DNA of 64,000 nucleotides from DATGMS01 sp040905145 (GTDB taxonomy: Bacteria; Bacteroidota; Bacteroidia; Cytophagales; Cyclobacteriaceae). Shown in pieces: positions 50,679 through 60,595 of the stretch. The translations under genes and the position numbers were made by a program. Position 1 is the stretch's first letter; each line of letters opens with the position of its first letter. Under the pieces are notes generated by a model. The model was given only the letters and a program-made list of their open reading frames with translations. It did no database searches and was not told the origin of the DNA. The DNA lies in contig JBBDSC010000207.1 in assembly GCA_040905145.1 (NCBI GenBank), positions 15,669-79,668 of the forward strand, written 5' to 3'.

Positions 50679-53090
50679 TCATTTTCTAATCAAAGCACCA
50701 ATCTCATTTTCAAAAGATTGCATCAATTTGCCCATTGTTTTGTCGATGATTTTATCCGTCAGTGTTTTTTCATTGTCCTGAAGATAAAAACTTAAAGCAT
50801 AAGCCTTTTTCCCTGTTTCAATCTTATCCCCCTGATAAACATCAAAAACATTGATCCGTTGAAGGAGCTTGCCACCTGCTTTTAAGGCAACTTTCTTAAT
50901 TTCATCAAAAGTAACCTGCTTTTCGATCACCAAGGACAAATCCCTTCTTACTTCGGGAAATTTGGATATTGCCGTATACTTTTTAATACCCGAAGCATAT
51001 TTGGACAGCAGGTCCCAACTTAATTCGGCGAACAATACCTCCTGTTTGATCTCCACCAGCCTGGTAATATCAGGGGACAGCATTCCCACTTTACCTATTT
51101 CCCTGTTGTCCAGACTCATCTTCAAGGCATAATCAAACGGCGTTTCATGTATAATTTCCACCGAATGCTGCCCAATATTCAACTTTTCCAATAGGCTCTC
51201 CACTACTGAGAAAATATCAGGAAAAGCAGCCGTTTTGGAAGGTTCCAACCAGCTCTCCTCAGTTTTACTACCAGTCAGAAATAAAGATAGGTTCTTTTCT
51301 TCTCTATATCCCTTTTCTTCCTTGAAATATGTAGTACCAAACTCAAAAAATTTTAAATTCCTTTGTTTTCTGTTGATATTATGGGACAAAACCTCCAGTC
51401 CGGTAAAGAGCAAAGTCTGTCTCATCACCCCAAGATCTTCACTCAGCTTATTCAAAACTTCCACATTTTCTGCCGAATTCAGGTGACCGGAATTTTCAAC
51501 ATAGCCCGGCTCGGTCAGGGAATTGGTGATAATTTCATGAAAACCACTTCCCGCCAATAATTCAGACAATCTGTATTGTAATTTATTGACATCTTTTTCA
51601 GCATGTTCTGCGAGATGATTGGACTGATAGTTCTCAGATAGCGGGATGCTTTCAAAACCAAAAATCCTTAAAATCTCCTCAATGATATCCGCTTCGCGGG
51701 TTACATCCGTCCTGTACGGTTTTACAATGGCTTTAAATCCTTGATCTGTTACTTCCCTGACCTTGATTTCCAGGCTTTCTAAAATGGCCTTCACCTCTTC
51801 TTTTGGAATAACCTTACCGATCAACCTATCGATATGCTTATGGGTAACAGCTATTTCAAAATCAGCAATTGGCTCAGGGTATAAATCTACAATATCAGAA
51901 GAAATTTCCCCTCCCGCTATTTCCTGGATCAATGCCGCCGCTCTTTTAAGGGCATACACCGGCATGTTGGGGTCTGTGCCCCTTTCAAACCTGAAAGAGG
52001 CATCCGTCTTTAATCCGTGAAACTGGCTTCCTTTTCTGATAATGTCAGGGGAAAAATAGGCACTCTCAAGAAAAATCGCCGTGGTATCTTCACTGACACC
52101 CGAATCACGCCCGCCAAAGATCCCTGCTATACAAAGCCCTCCCCTAGGATCACATATCATCAGTTCTTCCCCGGATAGCTTTCTTTCTTTCTCATCCAAG
52201 GTGATGAATTGGGAATCTTTGGGAAGTTTTTTGATGATCAATTTATCCTCTGCGATATGGTCTGCATCAAAGGCATGCAGTGGCTGGCCCAGATCGTGTA
52301 GGATAAAATTGGTGATGTCCACGATATTGTTGATCGGAACCAGGTCAAGGGCCTTAAGGTAGTTTTGAAGCCATTCAGGAGACTTCCCTACCTTAATTCC
52401 AGAAAGGGTCAGGCCGGCATACCGGGGACAATCCACAGGATTTTCCACTTCAACTTGGATGGGCCTGCTATGGTTATCTACTTTGAAGTCCCTTACAGAC
52501 GGCAGTGTGATCTCCCCTTTGAGTAAGGCTTTTATATCCCTTGCCACTCCCAGATGGGAAGCGGCATCAGCCCTGTTAGGGGTCAATCCTATTTCCAGCA
52601 CCTGATCATGGACGATGTTAAAAAACTGGCCGGCAGGAGTTCCGTTGGGAAGCTGGGTGTCCAGCACTATGATCCCTTCGTGACCTTCTCCCAATCCCAG
52701 TTCATCCTCTGCACAAATCATTCCCTGAGAAACCTCTCCCCTGATCTTTGCCTTTTTTATGGGAAAGGGCTCCCCGCCCTTAGGATAAAGGGTGGTGCCA
52801 ACCAAGGCTACGGCCACTTTTTGGCCTTCGGACACATTGTATGCACCACAGACAATGGGGACAATTTCCTCTCCTACATCCACGGTGGTAAGGCTCAACT
52901 TATCCGCGTTGGGATGAGGTTTACACGTCAATACTTCACCTATGACCACTCCATCCAGACCTCCAGGTATCGATTCAAATTTTTCGATCCCCTCCACCTC
53001 TAGTCCAGAGGCGGTCAATTGGGACGCTATTTCCTCTGGCGATTCTTGAAATGGAATAAACGTTTTAAGCCTGTTTATGGATATTTTCAT
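50679..53090 (-). CDS. pheT: phenylalanine-tRNA ligase beta subunit
   Basis: 803 residues from the ATG at 53090 (MKISINRLKTF); the 53132 frame adds a poor N-terminus. Domains in order: B1, an EMAP/tRNA-binding fold (VVIGEVLTCKPHPNADKLSLTTVDVG), the B3/B4 editing domain (LTLSGIKVGKSPEWLQNYL), B5 (DLYPEP onward), the catalytic-like core and the C-terminal anticodon-binding fold (AISKFPEVRRDLSLVIEKQVTF). It charges tRNA-Phe with PheS, which is outside the window. Confidence 0.96.
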   Translation of the reverse strand: MKISINRLKTFIPFQESPEEIASQLTASGLEVEGIEKFESIPGGLDGVVIGEVLTCKPHPNADKLSLTTVDVGEEIVPIVCGAYNVSEGQKVAVALVGTTLYPKGGEPFPIKKAKIRGEVSQGMICAEDELGLGEGHEGIIVLDTQLPNGTPAGQFFNIVHDQVLEIGLTPNRADAASHLGVARDIKALLKGEITLPSVRDFKVDNHSRPIQVEVENPVDCPRYAGLTLSGIKVGKSPEWLQNYLKALDLVPINNIVDITNFILHDLGQPLHAFDADHIAEDKLIIKKLPKDSQFITLDEKERKLSGEELMICDPRGGLCIAGIFGGRDSGVSEDTTAIFLESAYFSPDIIRKGSQFHGLKTDASFRFERGTDPNMPVYALKRAAALIQEIAGGEISSDIVDLYPEPIADFEIAVTHKHIDRLIGKVIPKEEVKAILESLEIKVREVTDQGFKAIVKPYRTDVTREADIIEEILRIFGFESIPLSENYQSNHLAEHAEKDVNKLQYRLSELLAGSGFHEIITNSLTEPGYVENSGHLNSAENVEVLNKLSEDLGVMRQTLLFTGLEVLSHNINRKQRNLKFFEFGTTYFKEEKGYREEKNLSLFLTGSKTEESWLEPSKTAAFPDIFSVVESLLEKLNIGQHSVEIIHETPFDYALKMSLDNREIGKVGMLSPDITRLVEIKQEVLFAELSWDLLSKYASGIKKYTAISKFPEVRRDLSLVIEKQVTFDEIKKVALKAGGKLLQRINVFDVYQGDKIETGKKAYALSFYLQDNEKTLTDKIIDKTMGKLMQSFENEIGALIRK

Positions 53091-53197
53091 TTTTGTTTTA
53101 ATTGATCTTATAGTACACTTGCCCTGATCCATCCCATTGGCAAGACTTTGAGAAAGACATGGGAATTAAATGATATAGCTTTCCGATGATTAAGGAA

Positions 53198-53205
53198 CAA
53201 ATTTA
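53198..53205 (-). promoter_or_regulatory. putative -7 element of the pheT-zapA-rny operon
   Basis: The reverse strand reads TAAATTTG (TAnnTTTG), about 108 bp before the pheT ATG. No TTG was found at the right -33 distance. Confidence 0.35.
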
Positions 53206-53229
53206 AGGGAAATGCCAAGGACAGAAAGC

Positions 53230-53850
53230 TTATTTGGTGTAATCTTTCTCTCCCGCCCGAATTGGTATTTCTAAAATATTTTCCTTGGGGGGAATGGGGC
53301 AGGCATAATCAGGATTATAAGTACAATAGGGGTTATAAACCAGATTAAAATCTATGGTGATTGAATTTTGGCCATCTTTTTTTACATCAAGAAACCTCCC
53401 TCCCCCGTAAGTCTCTTCCCCACTGGTGTCATCCGCAAAGGCCAGAAAAAAATTTCTTCGGTCCTGTTCACCGTCCGCCTGCAATAATAGCAGCCTATTG
53501 GTGCTGCCCATAAGTTCAAATTCAGCATAGGAATGCTTGATATACCGTTCAAGAGTTCCATCAGTCATGGGGATTTGAATCATTACTTTTTTATCAACAG
53601 GAACCACCCGGGCCCGAACTTTATAGTTTGGATCCACGGGAAAATAGCTCAAAGAATCCAAGGCATTCTTTTGTTCTTGGGTAAGGGGGGAGTCATCATT
53701 GTATTTAAGGAATTTGAACTGCCTTTCCCTTTCATTTTCTATCCTTTGCTGATATTGCTCAGGAGTTTCCCCACCGGACATGGCGTAAATTACTGCAGCC
53801 AAGACTATTAGGGAAACAACCGCTATAATTATTCTATTTGGATTCATCAT
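53230..53850 (-). CDS. DUF1684 domain protein
   Basis: 206 residues with an N-terminal membrane anchor or signal (RIIIAVVSLIVLAAVIYAMSG). The family hallmark is complete: FLAFADDTSGEETYGGGRFLDV, IDFNLVYNPYCTYNPDYACPIPPKENIL and ending IPIRAGEK. DUF1684 proteins are widespread, secreted and of unknown function; the YCxYNxxYxCPxPP segment may bind a metal. It lies three bases after radC. Confidence 0.9.
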   Translation of the reverse strand: MMNPNRIIIAVVSLIVLAAVIYAMSGGETPEQYQQRIENERERQFKFLKYNDDSPLTQEQKNALDSLSYFPVDPNYKVRARVVPVDKKVMIQIPMTDGTLERYIKHSYAEFELMGSTNRLLLLQADGEQDRRNFFLAFADDTSGEETYGGGRFLDVKKDGQNSITIDFNLVYNPYCTYNPDYACPIPPKENILEIPIRAGEKDYTK

Positions 53851-53853
53851 GGT

Positions 53854-54549
53854 TTATATCATCGCCTCATCTGCAAAGCTAAAATAGCCAACATCTGTGA
53901 AAATCACATGATCTATTACCAATAATTCTAGATTTTTACCCACCTCCACCATTTTCTTGGTAAGCTGTACATCAGCCTGAGAAGGTTTAAGGTTTCCCGA
54001 GGGATGATTGTGAACGAGGATGATTGAACTGGCCATATTGTCCATGGCATATTTAAAAATCAGCTTGGGATCGGCAATGGTCGCACTGGTGCCCCCCTTA
54101 CTGATGGATTGCTTTTTAATAACAAAATTGGCCCTGTTGAGCAAGACGGCATAAAAATGCTCTATGGATTCATCCATCAACTCCGGCTTCATCAATTCAT
54201 ACACGTCAGCCGAGGAAGTGATCTTTGTCCTTTTTTGGGGCTCAAGCAATTTTCTTCGCCTTCCCAGTTCCAAAGCACTGACTATGCTTATGGCTTTCGC
54301 TTCACCTATGCCCTTAAAACGTTGGAGGTCTTTCACGGACATCTTGGCCAATTGGCCCAAATCATGATCTACGCTGCCAAGAATATGCTTGGAAAGGTCC
54401 ACCGCACTGAGATACCTTGTGCCGGACCCAATAAGAATGGCGATAAGTTCTGCATCAGAAAGTGATGCTTTCCCTTTTAAAAGTAATTTTTCCCTGGGCC
54501 TGTCCTCCTCTGCCAGAGAGGATATTTTGATTGATTGATAGCTTTCCAT
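53854..54549 (-). CDS. radC: RadC-family JAB-domain protein
   Basis: 231 residues. An N-terminal helix-hairpin-helix region (SLSDAELIAILIGSGTR, LQRFKGIGEAKAISIVSALELGRR) is followed by the JAMM metalloprotease-like fold with HNHPSGNLKPSQAD and a final IDHVIFTDVGYFSF. The name comes from early repair studies; actual biochemical activity is unclear. Followed closely by the DUF1684 gene. Confidence 0.92.
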   Translation of the reverse strand: MESYQSIKISSLAEEDRPREKLLLKGKASLSDAELIAILIGSGTRYLSAVDLSKHILGSVDHDLGQLAKMSVKDLQRFKGIGEAKAISIVSALELGRRRKLLEPQKRTKITSSADVYELMKPELMDESIEHFYAVLLNRANFVIKKQSISKGGTSATIADPKLIFKYAMDNMASSIILVHNHPSGNLKPSQADVQLTKKMVEVGKNLELLVIDHVIFTDVGYFSFADEAMI

Positions 54550-54592
54550 AATGAAAAAAATGATTCATTAAAAATATCAAAAAATAACAAAT

Positions 54593-54620
54593 AAAAAAAG
54601 CTCCGCTTATGGGCGGAGCC
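54593..54620 (-). terminator. Rho-independent terminator of rpsT
   Basis: On the reverse strand GGCTCCGC, CCATAA and GCGGAGC are followed by TTTTTTTATTTG. It lies 29 bp after the rpsT stop and before radC. Confidence 0.88.
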
Positions 54621-54648
54621 AATTTTATATTTTTCAGGAGCTTGTAAA

Positions 54649-54903
54649 TTAAGCAATGCTACTGACCATTTTCGCCAGTTTGGATTTTTTGTTAGCGGCG
54701 TTGTTCTTGTGAATGATATTGTTTTTTGCCAATTTATCAATCATAGAAGAAACTTTTTGAAAAAGTTCTTGCGCCTCAACCTTATCCGTGCTATCTCTTA
54801 ATCTTTTAATAAATGTCCTGGTCGTTTTGGCTTGATACCGATTTCTTAAACGTTTTGCCTCATTTGAACGAATTCTTTTAAGGGCTGACTTGTGATTTGC
54901 CAT
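54649..54903 (-). CDS. rpsT: 30S ribosomal protein S20
   Basis: 84 residues: MANHKSALKRIRSNEAKRLRN at the start, very basic, and KNNIIHKNNAANKKSKLAK at the end, diagnostic for S20. It binds 16S rRNA at the base of the body. Monocistronic, with its own promoter (54950-54981) and terminator (54593-54620). Confidence 0.97.
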   Translation of the reverse strand: MANHKSALKRIRSNEAKRLRNRYQAKTTRTFIKRLRDSTDKVEAQELFQKVSSMIDKLAKNNIIHKNNAANKKSKLAKMVSSIA

Positions 54904-54949
54904 ATCTTTTTTTACTTATTTTTTACAGTCCTACCGAATATTGGGAGTG

Positions 54950-54981
54950 CAAATTTAATTGATTTATTTTTAAAGACAAAA
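54950..54981 (-). promoter_or_regulatory. rpsT promoter (-33 TTTTG, -7 TAAATTTG)
   Basis: On the reverse strand TTTTG (54977-54981) and TAAATTTG (54950-54957) are 19 bp apart, an exact match to the Bacteroidota promoter layout, 47 bp before the ATG. Confidence 0.75.
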
Positions 54982-55102
54982 GAATTTTAGAACCATACCA
55001 TACAAAGTCCCAAAATCCTGAAATTTTCCCCGCTTACTGCTGTTACAATGGACAAATGTAGGAATTAAATATTTCATCAATCGCATTTTTTTGTTAAATT
55101 CA

Positions 55103-56065
55103 ATGATGAAGAAGACATTTTTAATTTTGTTGATCCTTTTCGTAGGTATGGAAGGTCTCAGGGCCTGGGGATTTTTTGCGCACAGGCGGATCAACAGATT
55201 GGCCGTATTTTCCCTGCCACTGGAAATGATTGGCTTTTTTAAAGAAAATATCCTATATATTACAGAGAATGCAGTCAATCCGGACAGAAGAAGATATGCA
55301 GTCGATGGGGAAGCAGAAAAACATTATATCGATGCGGATGTGTTTGGAGACAGTGCCATTTATCAACTGCCCCGGTATTGGGAGCAGGCAGTAGCTAAAT
55401 ATGGAGAAGATTCCCTAAGGTCTTTTGGAATAGGGCCCTGGAATGTGTATTCTGTCAAAATGCAGTTGACTGAGGCCTTTGGGCGGAAAGATCCCAAGTC
55501 TATTCTTAGATTGGCGGCTGACCTGGGCCATTATATCGGGGACATCAATGTGCCTCTTCATACCACTGAAAATTACAATGGGCAATTGACCGGTCAATAC
55601 GGCATCCATGGTTTTTGGGAAAGCAGGATTCCGGAACTGTTATCAGATGATTATGATTTTTTTGTGGGAAAAGCCGTTTACCTGGAAAACCCCCAACTGT
55701 CTGCCTGGGAAGCCGTGATCCAGGCCCATCTGGCCCTGGATAGCGTGTTCCGTTTCGAAAAGGAATTGACCAAGCGCTTTAGGGAAGATAAAAAGTACAG
55801 TTTTGAAGAGCGGGGGAATATTACCACAAAAACATATTCGCGGGAATTTACAAAAGCTTATTCGGATTTGTTAAACGGCCAGGTAGAACGGCAAATGAGA
55901 AAATCCATCAAGATGACCGCCGACTTTTGGTTCACGGCATGGGTGGATGGGGGGCAGCCCAATCTCAACGAGTTACTTAAGAAACCAATTCCCGAAGGTG
56001 ACTTACAGGAAAATGTTGAAGAAAATGATCTGCAAAATATCCGGGAGCATGAAAGAAGTCAGTGA
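55103..56065 (+). CDS. S1/P1-type nuclease or zinc-dependent phospholipase C family protein
   Basis: 320 residues. A signal peptide (KKTFLILLILFVGMEGLRA) is followed by WGFFAHRRINRLAVF, HYIDADVFG, LGHYIGDINVPLHTTENYNGQ and GIHGFWESRIPELL. The N-terminal Trp after cleavage and the His/Asp pattern match the trinuclear zinc site of this all-helical fold. Secreted; nucleic acid or phospholipid hydrolysis cannot be separated by eye. Two adjacent ATGs (55103, 55106) are possible starts. Confidence 0.85.
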   Translation: MMKKTFLILLILFVGMEGLRAWGFFAHRRINRLAVFSLPLEMIGFFKENILYITENAVNPDRRRYAVDGEAEKHYIDADVFGDSAIYQLPRYWEQAVAKYGEDSLRSFGIGPWNVYSVKMQLTEAFGRKDPKSILRLAADLGHYIGDINVPLHTTENYNGQLTGQYGIHGFWESRIPELLSDDYDFFVGKAVYLENPQLSAWEAVIQAHLALDSVFRFEKELTKRFREDKKYSFEERGNITTKTYSREFTKAYSDLLNGQVERQMRKSIKMTADFWFTAWVDGGQPNLNELLKKPIPEGDLQENVEENDLQNIREHERSQ

Positions 56066-56166
56066 TGTAATCTACCCGAGGAAGAGTGGTTTTGATTACC
56101 AATAGATTATGCTCCGGAAAAAGAGTTTTAAAATAACCAGGTAATGAGTTGATTTGAATTACCGGG

Positions 56167-57300
56167 CTAAAAATCCAGATTCGCAGAATCGATCAGTTCT
56201 ACCTGCCTTTTCATCTTTTTTTGAATAATCTTAAAGTGGTGCCGATCTTCTTCGGATATAAGGGAAACAGCCTCTCCCTCGGATCCAGCCCTTCCGGTTC
56301 TGCCAATGCGGTGGATATAATCCTTAGGAGAGCGGGGCAATTCATAATTGACTACAAAAGGCAAAAATTGAATATCAATACCACGGGCAGCAAGGTCGGT
56401 AGCCACCAGCACACGCAGACTTCCTGATTTAAATCTTCTCAAAGCTTCTGTACGGGCACCTTGGCTTTTCCCCCCATGGAATGGCATCGCCTGAATGCCA
56501 TTCTTGTTTAGCTTGACAGCCAAATTATCTGCGGCTCGGATTGAAGAGGTGAAAACCAAAACCTGCTTCCGGTCACCGCTTTTGATCAAATGTCTTAGTA
56601 GAGGTCCTTTTTTCTCCTGTGAAACCAAATAGGCAGATTGAGCGATCAATTCGGGGATGATCTTTTCCTTTTCCACTTCGATTCTCACCGGCTTATGAAG
56701 AATTTTGGAAATCAGCTTTTCTACCGGATCCTCCATAGTAGCAGAGAAAAGCAGATTTTGTCTCTCTTTGGGCAATTGGGAAAGAATCCCATCCACCTCT
56801 TCCTTAAAACCTAAGTTCAGAATCTTATCCGCCTCATCCAGCACCAGGACTTCCACCTGAGAAAGCTGCATGGCATTTTTGGAAACCAAATCCAGCAAAC
56901 GACCCGGAGTGGCAACCAATATTTCCGTTCCATAGATATTTATCATCTGAGGATTGATGGAAACTCCCCCATAAACCGCCAGGGCTTTCACTTTCCTTGC
57001 GAGAAATTCACTGAACATTTTTACCACTTCCTCTACCTGTACAGCCAGTTCCCTTGTAGGTACCAGGATGAGTACAGGAATACTCCTGGTCTTAACAAGT
57101 GTTTTCTGCTGTAACATCTCCAAAATTGGAAGTATATAAGAAGCAGTTTTACCAGATCCTGTAGGTGCCAGGCCCAGGACATCTTTATTTTGAAGGATTG
57201 CCGGAATAGTCTCTATCTGAATTGGGTAAGCATATTCGTAGTTGGCCTTCCTGAGCGCTTTAAGCAGTTGATCGGATAAACCTAGATCGGAAAAGTTCAT
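56167..57300 (-). CDS. DEAD-box RNA helicase, RhlE-like
   Basis: 377 residues: Q-motif (SDQLLKALRKANYEYAYPIQ), motif I APTGSGKT, Ia PTRELAVQ, II DEAD, III SAT, and C-terminal motifs VLVATDLAARGID and HRIGRTGR. It stops soon after the core, without the basic tail of many RhlE proteins. RNA unwinding in ribosome assembly or decay is the family role. It follows the aminotransferase gene after 11 bp. Confidence 0.93.
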   Translation of the reverse strand: MNFSDLGLSDQLLKALRKANYEYAYPIQIETIPAILQNKDVLGLAPTGSGKTASYILPILEMLQQKTLVKTRSIPVLILVPTRELAVQVEEVVKMFSEFLARKVKALAVYGGVSINPQMINIYGTEILVATPGRLLDLVSKNAMQLSQVEVLVLDEADKILNLGFKEEVDGILSQLPKERQNLLFSATMEDPVEKLISKILHKPVRIEVEKEKIIPELIAQSAYLVSQEKKGPLLRHLIKSGDRKQVLVFTSSIRAADNLAVKLNKNGIQAMPFHGGKSQGARTEALRRFKSGSLRVLVATDLAARGIDIQFLPFVVNYELPRSPKDYIHRIGRTGRAGSEGEAVSLISEEDRHHFKIIQKKMKRQVELIDSANLDF

Positions 57301-57311
57301 GTATGGCTAAT

Positions 57312-58646
57312 TTACTTCACACCGGCTGCCTCCACCAAAGTGCCTGATTTTAAATAATTACGGACACTTTGTGCTAGCTTTTGAAACGTACTTCTAAATA
57401 TCTCCTCGTTCTCCTCCAATAATGTCACCCGGAATCCCCTGAGGTCTGAACAAAAAGAACTGACTGGTACCACGCATATCTTTTCGGAGGCCAATAAATT
57501 ATAGACAAACCTTTTGTCGTGGGGCATATCAGCTTCCAATAGCCATTGGTCCAATAGCGCCTGAATCTGCGGATCATCCACCGGAAGACGTTGATTGGCA
57601 TTCAGGAGATTTTCTTCAAATATGATGGTGTTATAAAATGCTCCCTTGGTCTTGTTGAACTTTATGCCCTCAACATCCTTTAAGGTCTCTTCCATAATCC
57701 TACTTCGTCTTCCGATACGTTGATTGGCTTCTTTACGATAAGCGGCATATTCAGGGTGGCTCATGATCTTTGGGATAGCCAGTTGGGGAAGCATGGTGGC
57801 GCATACTTCTATCATCTTTGCATTTTCCAGGGTAATACAGAGCTTATTAAATTCAACAGAGCTGCTTTTATTATAGAATTCCATCCAACCGCATCTGGAT
57901 CCTGGCCAGGGAAACTCTTTCGATATTCCTTTCATGGAAATTCCTGGAAGATCCCCTAACACTTCAGATAAAGCTATTGCCTCATAGCCATTATAAGTGA
58001 TGTTCTGATAGATTTCATCGGCTATCAGCAACAAATTAAATTCTTTGGCTATAGCTACGAACCTTTCCAAAACTTCCCTTGGGTAAACCATGCCGGTAGG
58101 ATTGTCCGGATTGATGATCAATATCCCCACGATTCCTGGATTGTACTTGACCTTGTTGTATAAATCTTCCATATCCGGATACCAATTATTATCAGGATCC
58201 AGCATATAGGTAATTGGATGGGTATTGGCATGGGCTGCTTCTGCAGAGCTGTGGGTGGAATAAGCCGGTGAGGGGCCTATTATCCTGGCAGTAGGGGTCA
58301 GAAACTGGTATAATTTGGCAATGGCATCCCCTAGACCATTAAAAAACAGAATGTCATCTGCTGCTATTTTTACCCCGTCCCTTTTATTGTTAATAGCGGC
58401 AAGGTATTCGCGTGTTTCCAACATCCCCTTCGAATCGGCATAGCCATAACTTTGGTCTTTACTCACTAAATCGGCCACAATCTCCTTCATCCACTCAGGG
58501 ATGGTATTATGTTTTTGAATAGGGTCGCCAATATTTTCCCAGGTAATATCGTAGCCCATCCGTTCGATCATCCTTGCCTTTTTGACAATACCCCTGATCT
58601 CATAATTTAATTCTTCCGCACCAGGACGTAACAGTAATTGCCTCAT
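57312..58646 (-). CDS. PLP-dependent aminotransferase, class I/II
   Basis: 444 residues. PLP-binding features: IINPDNPTGMVYPREVLER, LLIADEIYQNI and the Schiff-base Lys in SMKGISKEFPWPGSRCGW, with the phosphate-binding Arg nearby. Similar to AlaA-like or aspartate/alanine aminotransferases of Bacteroidota; amino donor not determined. An unusual feature is the N-terminal MRQLLLRPGAEELNYEIRGIVKKARM, shared by its subgroup. Confidence 0.88.
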   Translation of the reverse strand: MRQLLLRPGAEELNYEIRGIVKKARMIERMGYDITWENIGDPIQKHNTIPEWMKEIVADLVSKDQSYGYADSKGMLETREYLAAINNKRDGVKIAADDILFFNGLGDAIAKLYQFLTPTARIIGPSPAYSTHSSAEAAHANTHPITYMLDPDNNWYPDMEDLYNKVKYNPGIVGILIINPDNPTGMVYPREVLERFVAIAKEFNLLLIADEIYQNITYNGYEAIALSEVLGDLPGISMKGISKEFPWPGSRCGWMEFYNKSSSVEFNKLCITLENAKMIEVCATMLPQLAIPKIMSHPEYAAYRKEANQRIGRRSRIMEETLKDVEGIKFNKTKGAFYNTIIFEENLLNANQRLPVDDPQIQALLDQWLLEADMPHDKRFVYNLLASEKICVVPVSSFCSDLRGFRVTLLEENEEIFRSTFQKLAQSVRNYLKSGTLVEAAGVK

Positions 58647-58758
58647 AATAAATTATTCAAATAATATACTTCACAAAGAAACGAAAAAGGTTTGAAATTT
58701 GTCGTATGTGGTATTTTGGCTATCCAATACCATATACTAAATACCATATACCCATCCT

Positions 58759-60438
58759 CTACTTCAGATTCTTATACCTTATCCTTTTCGGTGTAATATC
58801 CCCCATTCTTTTCTTTTTATTTTCCTCGTAATCCGAAAAGTTACCTTCAAACCAATAAGCCTGGGAATCCCCTTCGAAAGACAGAATATGGGTACACACC
58901 CTGTCCAGGAACCATCTGTCATGAGAAATGACTACCGCACAGCCCCCAAAATATTCCAATGCTTCTTCCAAGGACCGCAACGTATTCACATCCAAATCAT
59001 TGGTGGGCTCATCCAATAGCAGCAGGTTGCCGCCTTCCTTCAGGGTCACTGCCAGGTGAACCCGGTTTTTTTCCCCTCCGGACAAAACACCTACTTTCTT
59101 CTCCTGGTCTGAGCCGGCAAAATTGAATTTACTGACATAGGCACGTGCATTCATTTCTTTATTGCCCAACTTGATGAATTCATTGCCTTCAGAAATGGTT
59201 TCATAAACAGATTTGGAGGAGTCAAGCATATCATGCTCCTGGTCTACATAAGCCAGTTTGACGGTCTCGCCCACTTCAAAATTTCCTGCATCAGGTTTTT
59301 CGTTCCCGGTAATCAGCTTAAAAAGGGTGGATTTACCTGCTCCATTGGGGCCTATAACCCCCACAATCCCCCCTTGTGGCAATGAAAAGGAAAGATCCTC
59401 GAACAATAGCTTGTCCCCATACGCTTTGGATACCCCGTTCACCTCTATCACTTTTGCACCCAATCTTGGCCCTGGTGGAATATACAATTCCAGTTTTGCT
59501 TCCTTTTCTCTGGCATCCTCGCCCACTAATTTATCATAGGCGTTCAAACGGGCTTTGCCTTTGGACTGCTTGGCTTTTGGCGACATACGGATCCATTCCA
59601 GTTCCCTTTCCAGGGTCTTCTGACGTTTGGACTCCGTCTTTTCTTCCTGCTTCAGGCGTTGCTGCTTTTGATCCAGCCAACTTGAATAGTTTCCTTTCCA
59701 TGGGATACCCTCCCCTCTATCCAGCTCCAGTATCCAGCCGGCCACATTATCCAAAAAATACCTGTCGTGGGTGACAGCTATTACGGTGCCTTTATAATTT
59801 TTCAGGTGCTGTTCCAGCCAATGTACCGATTCCGCATCCAGGTGATTGGTAGGTTCATCCAGTAATAACACGTCCGGTTCCTGCAGCAGGAGCCGGCAAA
59901 GGGCCACCCTCCTCTTCTCTCCGCCGGACAAATTTTCAACCCGGGCATCGCTTGGGGGGAGCCTCAGCGCATCCATGGCCTTATCCAACATCACATCCAA
60001 CTCCCAAGCATTGGCCGCATCGAGCTTTTCCTGAACTTCCCCTTGCTTTTGAATCAGTTTATCCATCGCATCGGGATCTTCCATAATGCCAGGATCCATG
60101 AATTTTTCGTTAATTTCCTCAAATTCCTTGAGCAGGGCAACCGTTTCAGCAACCGCCTCTTCCACCACCTCTTTGACGGTCTTGTCGGGATCCAAAATGG
60201 GCTCTTGTTCCAGCATACCTACTGTATAGCCCGGAGACCATACCACTTCCCCTAAAAAATCTTTGTCCATTCCGGCAATGATCCTCAGAAGGGAACTTTT
60301 ACCGGAACCGTTTAAGCCCAAAACACCAATTTTGGCCCCGTAATAAAATGATAAATAAATGTCCTTTATGACTTTTTTCTGGGGCGGGTAAATCTTTGAT
60401 ACCCCGGCCATTGAAAAGATGATTTTCTCTGAACTCAT
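58759..60438 (-). CDS. ettA: energy-dependent translational throttle protein EttA (ABC-F)
   Basis: 559 residues, two ATP-binding cassettes and no membrane part. First: GLNGSGKSS, LSGGEKRRVALCRLL, LLLDEPTNHLD; second: GPNGAGKST, LSGGEKNRVHLAVTL, LLLDEPTNDLD. The linker (LKQEEKTESKRQKTLERELEWIRMSPKAKQSKGKARLNAY) and the N-terminal MSSEKIIFSMAGVSKIYPPQKKV are EttA-like. ABC-F protein that binds the ribosomal E-site and gates the first elongation step according to the ATP/ADP ratio. Confidence 0.95.
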   Translation of the reverse strand: MSSEKIIFSMAGVSKIYPPQKKVIKDIYLSFYYGAKIGVLGLNGSGKSSLLRIIAGMDKDFLGEVVWSPGYTVGMLEQEPILDPDKTVKEVVEEAVAETVALLKEFEEINEKFMDPGIMEDPDAMDKLIQKQGEVQEKLDAANAWELDVMLDKAMDALRLPPSDARVENLSGGEKRRVALCRLLLQEPDVLLLDEPTNHLDAESVHWLEQHLKNYKGTVIAVTHDRYFLDNVAGWILELDRGEGIPWKGNYSSWLDQKQQRLKQEEKTESKRQKTLERELEWIRMSPKAKQSKGKARLNAYDKLVGEDAREKEAKLELYIPPGPRLGAKVIEVNGVSKAYGDKLLFEDLSFSLPQGGIVGVIGPNGAGKSTLFKLITGNEKPDAGNFEVGETVKLAYVDQEHDMLDSSKSVYETISEGNEFIKLGNKEMNARAYVSKFNFAGSDQEKKVGVLSGGEKNRVHLAVTLKEGGNLLLLDEPTNDLDVNTLRSLEEALEYFGGCAVVISHDRWFLDRVCTHILSFEGDSQAYWFEGNFSDYEENKKKRMGDITPKRIRYKNLK

Positions 60439-60595
60439 AATTTGTTTAATTTTTTATAACAGCCTAATAAAAAGGCCAAATAAACAGAATAACAAAGATG
60501 GCAAAATTTAGCCTTTTTTAGGATAAATGCATCTTAATTAATTAATTTGCAGGAAAAATACACAGAGACAACTAACAACCAACTATTCAATCAAA